Shown: one piece after another, positions 12,901-21,456 of the stretch | Layout of the letters: every line of letters begins with the position of its first letter | Numbering within the stretch: the stretch's first letter is position 1 | Assembly: GCF_037126465.1 (NCBI RefSeq) | Contig: NC_088204.1 | Span: forward strand, 77,065,807 to 77,129,806 | Direction of reading: 5' to 3' | Source of the DNA: Ornithodoros turicata | Taxonomy: Eukaryota; Arthropoda; Arachnida; Ixodida; Argasidae | DNA length: 64,000 bases | Translations under genes and position numbers: made by a program | Notes under the pieces: model-generated | Seen by the model: only the letters and a program-made list of their open reading frames with translations | Databases searched by the model: none | What the model was told of the DNA's origin: nothing

Positions 12901-15346
12901 AATGAACACAAAACTAAAGCTGAAGAATCACACGCTCTGGCGGGATCCTATGATGTATGCAGAACTGGTATGGAACTAAGAGGAAGCAAGAACAGAAAAA
13001 AAAGGAAGAGGAAACAGAGAACGTAAACAGTGAACATGTGCACAACTGAAGGCATTACGCATTTGAAAACTGAGTGCAAAAGGAACAAAATGCATTGAAT
13101 CCTCGATGTTTGACCCGAAATGCGCGCAATATAATGAATATGGTCAATGAAATGGAGCAGCGGGAGTTGAACCCGCTCCCAACGGATATGCGTTCCGAAG
13201 ATCCTACCGTTACAGCTGCTGGTACCTTTTCGACTGCTTCGTTTCATTGATCTGATTGCTTTGGGCGAAATTCAGGCTATGTGTTGTCATCCTCTGTGTT
13301 TCTTCGCCTCACCTTCTACTGTGATAATAGTATGGTGGGCGGATACATATTTTACAAATTGCAAGATGCATTTTTGGGGTTGGTGCCTCTTCGCTCTTTT
13401 GACCCGGGCGCGCCCACACCCCCAAAGGTTGGTGTCAGTCTCTTAGCGGGACTTCCCGGGGGAGGCGGCGCCCCCCATAGTTCGTTCCAGGGGGGGGGGG
13501 CAATGACTCCCCCCCCCCCCCCCCGCAGTCGGCGCCTGTGGTCATGAGGCATGTAGGCGCACCATGCTTTGGGTGGAAGAGCATGGCGGCGTCCGCCAGC
13601 GCCTGCTTGATGGCCGTGAAAGCAGCTTCAGCAGCTTCGGTCGTGTGGACGCGGGACGACGGCTTTGCGTGAGAACGAAGGTAAGTGAGGGGTTGAAAGA
13701 TGGCCGCGCAGTTGGCAATAAACCTGCGGTGAAAGTTCACCAGCCCAAGGAAGCGTCGGAGCTGACGAATAGTTGAGGGCTCGGGAAATTCCCTGATTGC
13801 CTTGACTCTGTGCTCGAGAGGGCGAATACCGTCCGAGCACACGTGATGGCCGAGAACCTCGAGCTCGGGCACGCCGAAAAGGGCACTTCTTCGCGTTAAC
13901 TAAAAGGCCATATTCCTGAAGCCCGCGGAAAAGTTGTCCGAGATTGTGCTCGTACTGTTGATGTGACGAGCTGTGTACCAAGAGGTCGTCAATGTAGGAA
14001 ACAACGAAATCCTGGCCCCGGACAGCCTTATTGGTGAAGCGCTGAAAGGTTTGTGCGGAATTGCGCAAAAAAAAAAAAAGCATCCGGACGTACTCAAACA
14101 ACCCAAAGGGTGTAATAATGGCCGTCTTTGGTATGTGCTCCCGGTCGACAGGAATCTGGTGGTACGTTTTTATGAGATCTATCTTAGAAAATACTTTTGC
14201 AGCCGCCAGATGTTCAGTGAAATCGTAAATATGCGGCCCGGTCGGGGACAGTTCTTGCGTTGAGAGCCCCTTTTACTAATTTTTTCGACTATTTCTGTTG
14301 CGATCCTATGCGTAGTTTTTGTTAGGTCTGTGGTTATCCGCGAAGGACTTCATATTTCTATGGAAAAGAAAAGTAAGCTTCGCTTGCCTATTTTCAAAGT
14401 TCAATTGAAAAAAATAAATTTCTCGCAATTAAAAATTGTCGAAAGCCTTCCTCAATGGTGGCAAAAGTATGGTATTTGTTATTATTATTGTATTTGTTAT
14501 TAAAGGTTTGTATTTCCCGACAGGACAGTTGGCAACCCTAGTTCGCAGCCAGTACAGTTAGTTTGAGCGACTGAGCCCGATTTCTCTCCGAATATAGCAT
14601 ACTGGAAGTTTTTCCACCCGAACGCGCATGAATTTTTTTTTCAAGCACATGTTTATTTACCAGACTTTTATCCCCCGAATTTAGAACCCCCCCCCCGAAA
14701 ACTTCATGCTCTAGCTATATGTGAACCGGTGACCTGGAACAAAGTGAGAAATCGAGCTGTTTGGTGATCCACAGGAAGCGTTAAAACCCCAGTGCTTGCG
14801 AACACAAAAAAAGACGTACACGACAATAAGATACTGACTGAAGAACAATGATTCAAATCAAGACATACTTGCGCTCAAAATAGCAAAATTCAGGCCCCTC
14901 ACATTATATTGTCAGACAAACACCACATGTGCAAGTAGTTATCCTCTCGGTCAAGCCTGGTACAGACATCCTGATTTTTATCAGTTCACAATAAGATCTT
15001 CGACACTTTTCTTTGTCACGTACCTTTGCGATCACCGCCAAGTAGCTTGGGTCACCATCAAACCCAAACCGAATATATGTACAAACGTTTTGCTGGTTTT
15101 TCTTATTTGCCTAAAATATTCGCCGATTTTCTGGATGAAATTTTGCACACGTGATCTTAAAATCGATTGATTGATTTGTAAAAGAAAAAAGATCTTAAAA
15201 TCAGTCAAGAGATCTAGGCTGTTTCTTCATGCAGAGAACCCATGAATGACCTTACAGTTTTTTCCGCAGGCTGGTTCCATCGACGCTGATTTGATGTTGA
15301 GCTCTAGTAACAGAGCCATCATCGCTGTTAATCGATAGGAGTTCAT
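6997..15346 (-). CDS. Gene 2: small secreted four-cysteine protein, five exons
   Basis: CDS on the minus strand joins 15256-15346, 9145-9254, 7950-8015, 7137-7178 and 6997-7080: 393 nt, 130 residues. Residues 1-22 look like a signal peptide (MNSYRL, LTAMMALLLEL). The mature chain has Cys27, Cys50, Cys80 and Cys105, so two disulfides are plausible, and is probably mostly helical. Exon 2 reads YGVVVRARGAALMTK, exon 4 PDEPQIREILEIVN, exon 5 DCTWRLIPEDINVGL and ends EKFLG-stop. Donors are GTAAGG, GCAAGA (intron 2, GC-AG), GTGAGA and GTGAGT. Intron 4 is only 56 nt and carries an in-frame stop, which proves it is not coding. Intron 1 is about 5.9 kb and stuffed with a SINE, gypsy remains and a Tigger element. 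Exon 1 lies in duplication unit 1, exons 2-5 outside the array. I do not recognise the family. Confidence 0.82.
7294..7455 (-). mobile_element. Palindromic AACTTCACCG repeat element
   Basis: CACCTTTTTGTGACAATTAT, GGTGTACGCCTCCC, TTTTTCAACAAATCAGGGC, GATGGTTGGCTAGGAG and GCGGTGAAGTTCATTTTTAA are the recurring blocks of an element I recall as very common in Ixodes. Related copies, in reverse orientation, are at 24340-24640, 34995-35300 and 46195-46500, just right of exon 3 and left of exon 2 in genes 3-5. Confidence 0.55.
8583..8682. repeat. Perfect 25-bp inverted repeat (100-nt hairpin)
   Basis: Arms 8583-8607 and 8658-8682 are exact complements (GAAACAAGCCTGAGCATGGG...). The 50-nt interior carries further partial pairing (ATACACAC with GTGTGTGT). 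It lies in intron 2 of gene 2. Confidence 0.8.
9371..9592 (-). mobile_element. tRNA-derived SINE (family 1)
   Basis: Read on the minus strand it has a pol III A-box-like TTTAGTGGTTAGCC and B-box GGTTCGAATTCC. These are followed by GGTTTTCCCCGGGTTTTCCT and a body with ATGTCGGCACAGTTCCCTT and CACCTCTGTGAGGCCGACAA. I recall this layout from tick SINEs. It sits in intron 1 of gene 2 next to exon 2. Confidence 0.7.
10040..10735 (+). pseudogene. Ty3/gypsy integrase fragment, decayed
   Basis: Plus-strand reading in shifting frames shows DSVHSLAHPG (H2C2 zinc region), then SKVHLDIVGPLPSCRGFPY with the first catalytic Asp, TCVDRFTR, and after a frameshift VPEEVITDRGAQFE with the second catalytic Asp, ending in TSVHHPACNG before the catalytic Glu. 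A stop after ILQRCM and at least one frameshift make it non-functional. It lies in intron 1 of gene 2, antisense to the gene. Confidence 0.8.
10795..12335 (-). pseudogene. Ty3/gypsy RNase H to integrase N-terminus fragment, interrupted by a Tigger element
   Basis: Minus strand, from the right: LLTDASRFTIGAVLQ (RNase H start with its catalytic Asp), then the 904-nt Tigger insertion (11367-12270), then IDETWRSAGSFSQRL, PFHVLTDHKPLSFVFRTN, TTDIRHVHGVDNSAADALSW (RNase H end) and VWPNMHKDIQSWVK of the integrase zinc region, ending abruptly near 10795. In-frame stops and a frameshift are present. Facing orientation and different sequence show it is not the same insertion as the plus-strand piece next to it. 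Confidence 0.78.
11367..12270 (+). mobile_element. Tigger/pogo-type (Tc1/mariner) element, internally deleted, 904 bp
   Basis: Terminal inverted repeats CAGTCGACCCCCGTTTATCC and its complement sit at the exact ends, flanked by TA on both sides (11365-11366, 12271-12272). TTTATCCGG motifs repeat subterminally. The interior keeps an open frame at about 11734-12039 reading PLAELRSLMQRL, an acidic DKDDDACAAMTD segment and GVIAAVASDD. This matches the layout of the acidic C-terminal tail of Tigger transposases (LAEL...L, acidic run, IVAxV). The DNA-binding and DDD catalytic parts are gone. It is inserted in a gypsy RNase H sequence. Confidence 0.82.
13525..14262 (-). pseudogene. Ty3/gypsy reverse transcriptase fragment, unit 1
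   Basis: Minus strand. NSAQTFQRFTNKAVRGQDFV, then SYIDDLL (the catalytic YxDD box), LVNAKKCPF, LEVLGHHVCSDGI, RQLRRFLGLVNFHRRFI, ending at APTCLMTTGADCG where RNase H begins, next to a G/C homopolymer. Frameshifts (an A-run at about 14068 among them) disable it. It lies in intron 1 of gene 2. Confidence 0.85.
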
Positions 15347-15464
15347 CGAAGATAGCTGTTACAGCCCGCATTGACGGTTTGGGCCACAATGATGATGTTG
15401 TGAAAGTTGAAGGATGATGAAAGATGGAAAGGGAGGTGGGAGAAATGATCAATTGTCTCTTGTG

Positions 15465-15505
15465 AAAGTTGTTTGACGTAGAGCAGCTGCAGGAAGCAAC
15501 ACTGT
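15465..15505 (-). promoter_or_regulatory. Conserved upstream block with E-box, gene 2
   Basis: Same block as before gene 1: TCCTGCAGCTGCT then CAAACAACTTT on the minus strand, about 120-160 nt before the ATG. Equivalent blocks stand at about 27638-27680 (gene 3) and 38308-38350 (gene 4). I did not find a clear counterpart before gene 5. Confidence 0.35.
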
Positions 15506-15724
15506 TATCTTCACCGGCATACGCTTTTTCTCCGCGTGTCCGTTCGTCCCTGACGAACACAAAACAAGCTAACGAATCAAGTCCGGGTAGAATAATGAGG
15601 AGTGCTGATATTTCTGTGGCAAATGTCGAGGAGTTTTGAATGTGCTATAGGTAGTTGGCTGTGTCATCCGATCCCTCAATTCGAACAACGACAACACCAG
15701 CCAACAACATTAAACCAATAGACC

Positions 15725-15890
15725 TCTCCCTGTTTGTAAACAAATGACGTCATAGTGTTCGACAGCGCCACCAATTTGGTAGAGTTGAACCACACTGGAA
15801 GCTACGGGCGAACAAGGTCGCGCCCGAAAGCTACGGTCTTGAGGGGATTACGATGGTCCCTGAAAGGGACGCGAGCTTCGGTCCTACTTT
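15725..15890 (+). repeat. Interspersed repeat, 'acctctccctgtttgtaaac' family
   Basis: ACCTCTCCCTGTTTGTAAAC, AATGACGTCATAGTGTTCGA, CACCAATTTGGTAGAGTTGA and CGATGGTCCCTGAAAGGGAC. Copies follow in units 2 (27890-28060) and 3 (38555-38690, shortened). An inverted piece is at about 54898-54965. I recall it as common in tick DNA. Confidence 0.5.
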
Positions 15891-16249
15891 TTTTTTTTTC
15901 AATAGGAGGCAGCGAACAAGTGTCCATCCGTGGAACCCAGCCCTCCCCTTCCGATTTGTTTCGGCTTCAGTCTGCCTACCAACGTCATGATGACGTTTCT
16001 TGGGTAGAGGTTTATTGATTTCTGGATAAATTCTGACGAACCAAATTCGTGTGATCCCGTTCAATTGCATTTATTTTTTCTACTTTGAATTCCATGGCGG
16101 TTTTTCTTGCTACTTAACGAACTTCCTAAAGTTGGGCATTGCTTGATACTCCAACTAGACAATGGAGTAATGAGTCACACAAGAGAAATGCGTAACCGTT
16201 CCACCTGACTTTCAAACAGATATAATAATGTTACAAGGAAACTCCAGCC

Positions 16250-16745
16250 ATGATGCTCACCGTGCGGAACTCCCCAATGAGCCATGCCCTTGGTCAAACG
16301 CCGGATGTTGAAACTGACGTTCCCACCTACCTCCAGACCCTGCGATCCCGCTTGGAAATGGTACATAGCTTCGCGAGGGGTCACCTACAACAGGCATTCA
16401 CACGCATGAAGACTCGTTATGACATGAGAGCATCAGGTGCAGGTTTCTCAGAAGGCCAGTCGGTGTGGCTCTACAACCCACTCCGAAAACGAGGGCGTTT
16501 CTCCAAAGCTTAAGGGGCCTTGGCATGGACCATACATCATAACGTGGTCATAAGTGGTCTGAACGACGTTGTGTACCGCATCAAGCGTTCTGGACGTCCC
16601 CGGACCATTGTCGTCCACGTCGTCCGCTTAACCACATACCGTGGACAGTTGGATTTCACAAATCTACATCAATGCTCGTCGAAGCATCCTCGTCATTCTG
16701 AAGAGGAAGGAAGGGGGGCAGTGTTACGAGAATGAGGAAGAGGTC
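16250..16745 (+). pseudogene. Ty3/gypsy integrase C-terminal fragment, unit 1 only
   Basis: Plus strand: TPDVETDVPTYLQTLRSRLE, then MKTRYDMRASGAGFSEGQSV-W, YNPLRKRGRF, and after a frameshift near 16510 LNDVVYRIKRSGRPRTIVVH and VRLTTYRG. This is the integrase C-terminal domain of a Mag-like gypsy element. In units 2 and 3 about 690 nt covering it are deleted, leaving only the AGGAAGGAAGGGGGGCAGTG tail (28170, 38795). Confidence 0.78.
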
Positions 16746-16814
16746 CTAGGAGAAAGGCAGGGACACTTCAACTTCTTCAGGATAGAACCGACTCAGGTTA
16801 AGGGATCGGGACCT

Positions 16815-16965
16815 TGTAACAACAACAACAACAACAACAGCAATAACAAACGATAATAATAATAATAAATACTTTATTCAGAAAAATAGTCGAGGTACGA
16901 TGCACGGACCTGCCTAAGCCCAGGGTAATAATAAAAATAACAATAATAATAATACAGGCTCAATA
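16815..16965 (+). repeat. (CAA)n and (TAA)n tracts around a retroelement-like tail
   Basis: AACAACAACAACAACAAC then ATAATAATAATAAATACTTT, a short unique block with GCACGGACCTGCCTAAGCCC, and another TAA-rich tract. Units 2 and 3 have the same at 28290-28440 and 38898-39060 with different repeat numbers. It resembles a LINE 3' end with a microsatellite tail. Confidence 0.5.
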
Positions 16966-19744
16966 AAAGGCGCAATCATGATCGGGAATACATTTGCGCG
17001 TAAAGTGAACTTGAACAGGGCTTGCCCTCGCACTTGGTGTATATTTTTGCAATATTGACTATATAAAGATTACGATTACGAACCCGCCTGGACAGAATTA
17101 GGATGCACTGTTATCTTATCAAAATTTTTCGTGCTTTCCCACAAGCCCAAATGAAGGGACAGTTCGGAAGATGAAGTGCTATTACAAGTATTGATGATTT
17201 GATTCCATCATACTGATGATTTTTTTAGTGAGTGAATTAGTACAGATCATTGATCTCTCTATATAAATGCTGGATCGCGCATGGGAGAGGGGCTCTTGTG
17301 GGAGAGGCGTGCAATCGGGCCGCCATGTTGCAAGGCCCACTGGCGCCGGCTGCTCCCATAGGAAACAATAGGAAGCGATTTGATTTGGAGTATTTATTGC
17401 GGTTTAAACTGGCATGACATGCCCTTTAGTTTAAAGGAAATTTTAAAAAATACGGGCAGTCCCGCTTGAACTAAATGCAGACGACAGAATGCGTTGGGCC
17501 CACCAATATGGCGGCCGGTGACCACGCTGTGGAGCACCCTATGCGCGATCTAGCCTATACTATAGAGATCAGTGGTAGAGATAGGCTGGCTATTCGTGGA
17601 TCCTGTCATCTTCGAGATAGCGTCGTTGAGATCTCCTTACTCTAGCTTTCCTACTAGGCTTCACATAGGAGCGTCTCTCCCAATGAGTTTTCGTAATGAG
17701 GCTTGCGAACCTAATCGAAATGCGGCGTTTCATTATTTCATTCAGTCCTCGCGTCCAAAAAGAATTAGTACGAAACAAGGTCGCGGCCGTAAACCCAGTG
17801 AGTGAGCAACGGAATATATTTACATACAGCCAAGAAACTCTTTAACGTTGACTCACCTGTGAACGAGGCACTGTCACGGTGCAGGATTGCAAATTTTGAG
17901 TTGCGATTTTACGGTACCGAATGCTGTACTAGCGTCGTCTACAACGTCTGTGACAGTCATATGTCGGTCACTGCGGATAAATTTCTCGCAGATGTGCCAC
18001 GGCTTCCTCAGTGTTGCGGGTGCAAGAGTCTGCTCTGGCGACGGTCATTTTCAAAGAATACACTTCCGAAACGAAAGTATTACCCACATCTAACAGGGAC
18101 AACCGCCGGTCCAAACTGTGTCTTTGTGCTTCTTTTAGTTCCACCATTAAAGTGCCACACGGGACTCAGAAAACAGCGTTTATTTTATTTAGTCCATGAA
18201 AAGAAGGTTCCTGAAGGATTCTATACGCGAAATTTCAATCCTGTTTACGAACGCTGTGCATTTCTGTCAAATTTTGAAGATCTCCTGAGCCTCCACAAGT
18301 TTCGATGATGCAACGAGGGGGTGACGTAATCCTAAGCCCACAAATTGCAATGATGTCACATTCTGGAGAGGGCACTCCTCTCCTAGCAACGACGCCGGCG
18401 TCCGGGGAGAGTCACGTGGCAGAGAAGTCACGCGAGGCTGATCGAAAGAGGGGAAAATGGGACAGATGTCTTCTCCCTCTGTGTTTTCTCCAAGGTCGGA
18501 GCGGTCGGATGGTATGTCAGGTAGGGCTCCGCTAACGGAGTGCAAAAAGTGCGCCCCCTGGAAGACGCCAAGAACAACAACGTTGCCAGATGAGAGGCGG
18601 GTGCTCCGTCGGAGCATAATATGACGTCACAGTTCTCAAAATAAAAATCATTCAAAAAATCAAAATCAAATAAAAAAATCAAAAATAAAAATTTATCTTT
18701 CGCGTCACGTAGAGCCAAAATATTTTGCAGGAATGTAAAATGGGACAAGAAGGTTTCAGAAACACAACTTTTGTAGGATTCTGAAGACACGAGATTTAAT
18801 CCGTAGTGGCACTCTCAGGTGTCAACCAACTCGCCTGCCGAGAGGGAAGTCCTGGAACGGTCTACGCCTAAGCTCGGTGGACCAGTCGAGGCTAGAGCTA
18901 CGCGCCACCCTCTTCTGCGGCGCCGCTGCCGCCAGTTGTGCTGGCACTGCAACCTGTCGGCTTCACATAGCGGTACATCGATTTCGAAACTCAGTGATAT
19001 CGATGAATTTCCTGCAGAAATGAGAAAAAAACTCGTTCTTCATATTTTCCTCTACGAAGAGCTGTCTGACCTACTTCACAGTGTGAAGTGGCAAAACTCG
19101 ACTCCTCACTCGTAGCTGGGCTGGCACCTGCGAAGGAGTTTCCTGGGGCTCTACGCTGTAAGGTGATATATACGGCATAGCGGCCAGGAGCTCTAAATGC
19201 TTTAAAGGGATAGGGAGGGTGGTCTCTCACAGTGTTACCATACATTCTGGTCATCTGGATGCTCCCCGAATGGAATACAAAGCGTATATTGCTCAACTTG
19301 CGCATAGAGGCGCCGCCAAACGCCATGAGGAGTAGACTAAGAGGAGTAGAGGGAGACAAACACACGCTGGAGCGTTTGTCTCCCTCCACTCCTCTTGTCT
19401 GCGTTCTTACCGCTGATTACTTTACTCTTAGATATGTACAAACAGGCCCACATTTTTAGTCTTCTAGGATGGTCCTGTCTACCACGTGATCACACAGGTC
19501 ACCCAAGCAACATGGCCGCCTCCATAGATGAAAAAGGATCCTGGCATGGATCCGTGTGAATGGTGACAAAAGGTGACAAAGAATTTATTACGCGGACACC
19601 GACGCATGTAACAAAGCGATGCCAACCGAAACTGAAAAGAAGGTCACGTGGTGGACAGGAAGTAATTGCGGTCTCGACTAAAGTGACCGCCAGGGGGTAC
19701 CCACGCACATCCATTGGAAACGGCGGCCCATGTGTTTCCTTCTT

Positions 19745-19857
19745 CCAGGCCCCCTGTCCCCCACTCCTTCCAGCTATCCTCTCCATTTGTCCACGTCTGT
19801 ACGCGCTGCTCATAGCCACAGTTGCTTCGCGGCGCTAACACGGATTTTTCTAAACAA
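19745..19857 (+). mobile_element. SINE family 2, 3' fragment (unit 1)
   Basis: CTGTCCCCCACTCCTTCC to GTTGCTTCGCGGCGCTAACA matches the 3' half of the SINE at 3316-3575. The equivalent copy in unit 3 is 41484-41595. Unit 2 keeps only the last part (about 30357-30412). Confidence 0.6.
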
Positions 19858-20109
19858 TAACGGTAGATGACGTCACCACGAGTCGCAGGCGTCTGTCTTG
19901 CTAGAAGGACGCACGCACCTTGGAGCTTCTCCTCCCTCCTCTCCACGTTGGAAGACTGGAAGCCGCTTCCAGTGGAGGAGACGGAAGGTGATGATGATGA
20001 TGCTGTTCGCTATACCCTTTGTATCGGGCGAAAAACGCTAGGGCTAAGCGCGTCCTAGCCGGAAATAAGAATTAGTCAGGGCGGCATTAGAGGAACACTG
20101 TTGCCAGAC

Positions 20110-20915
20110 TGCTCGCATTGTGATGTCACGGGCTTGTGGAGCAGGGTAGGAGGGCTGGTGTGGGCTGAATGTGCCGGAAGATCTCCCGGACGTTGTCCAG
20201 GGAGGATTGCACGGGAGGATGGTGGGTTGGGGAGAGGAAGAATTCGCGAGGAAGACGAAGGGTTGTGCTGTAGACTAACTCAGCCGGTGAGCATTGCAAG
20301 TCGGTTTTCACGGCTGTGCGGAGGCCAAGCATGATGGCGTGTACGTCGTGGGCTCATGCATTGGGGTCGGGGCGGCACTGTAGAGCGGTCTTAATCTGCC
20401 TGTGGAGTCGTTCCACAAGGCCGTTGCTAGAAGGATGGTATGCCGTTGTACGAATTCGTTTTCAGCCGAGGAAGCACAGGAGGTCTTTAAAGGTCTTCGT
20501 CTCGAATTGCCGTCCTCTGTCGTTTGTGATGTTAGCCGGGTCGCCGAAACGGGCGACCCAGGTTGAGAGGAAGGCGCGGGCGACAGTGTCTGCGGTGATA
20601 TCGGGTATAGGTTGAGCCTCTGGCCAGCGGGTGTAGCGGCCGATGCATGTGAACAAATAGGGGAAACCTCGTGACGGGGGCGATGGCCCGACAATGTCCA
20701 CATGCACGTGCTCGAAAGGACTGCCGGGCGATGAGAAGGTCTTGTGTGGTAGAGTGACGTGACGGGTGATCTTCGCTTGCTAACATCGCAAACATGAGCG
20801 GGCCCACTGTCGGATGTCGGAGTTAATGCTTGGCCACAGGAAACGGGCAGTGACTAGCCGCTGGGTGGCGCGAATGCCTGGATGCGACGGGAAATAGAGG
20901 GCCTTGAAAACGAGG
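20110..20915 (-). pseudogene. Ty3/gypsy integrase core fragment, unit 1 only
   Basis: Minus strand: PSHPGIRATQRLVTARFLWP (zinc region with a CLRC end), HVHVDIVGPSPPSRGFPYLF with catalytic Asp, ITNDRGRQFE with the second Asp, NGLVERLHR with the Glu, then MLGLRTAVKTDLQCSPAELV. In-frame stops occur after CLRC and CFLG. It occupies about 19960-20950 where units 2 and 3 have unrelated sequence of about 385 nt, in the spacer between genes 2 and 3. Confidence 0.83.
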
Positions 20916-21456
20916 AAACGGAAGGCCTTTGGCGTCGTTGTCGTCGGGCCGCTACACAGCTATCCCACGAGTTGGGTATGGTGTTCTTCTATCTACCTAG
21001 ATAGAAGATTAGACCAGAACAGTAGAGTAGTCTTCTGGTTGGCCACAAAAAGAACTGTGGAACATTTTCATAAACTAACTTCAAACGTAAAGCTTTCGAA
21101 ACTCGGTCAAGACCAAGCTGAAGAGGACAAACTGTCGTGTATAGCAGACGACGAAGCTGCATGCACATGTGTGTGACGTCATATCCCCGGGTTACGCTGC
21201 TTAGGAGCCGGTTAACCCTGGCTATTTTTCGACACAGAGTTACTATAGGGTCTCATTTCCGCTGGCTTAGAGTAGCTCCGAGTTGCCAGAGTAGAATAAG
21301 AAAACGCGCCCGTAAATTTTCTTTTTCTATAGTGTGCGATACAGTGTGTGCATAATGTAATTAACCACATCTATCAGAGTGTCACAACTCCTTTAAGGAA
21401 GACACGTTCATTCTCTCCAGCAGAAGGTGTCACGCTTTCAGCACGCGCTCTTGGCA

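Larger units (their letters stand above)
15347..21456. other. Spacer between genes 2 and 3 (unit 1)
   Basis: Besides the repeats and gypsy remnants listed, it has a minus-strand donor-like CACAG|GTGAGTC at 17856/17857, kept in units 2 (29029/29030) and 3 (39618/39619), that might end a 5' untranslated exon. It also has a 20-bp hairpin around GGAGACAAAC...GTTTGTCTCC (about 19333-19391). The matching spacers are 27519-31395 and 38186-42572. Confidence 0.4.

Noticed and set aside
15252..15380. Alternative open frame over exon 1 (AIFDELLSINSDDGSV...RKKL)
   Set aside because: It runs across the donor site. The shifted frame gives an ATG, a signal peptide in all five copies and the right phase into exon 2.
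17802..18308. Plus-strand open frame of 168 codons, also long in units 2 and 3
   Set aside because: It is kept only because the units are recent copies. Its length differs between units through indels, it has no recognisable domain and it lacks a partner in the gene 1 region.
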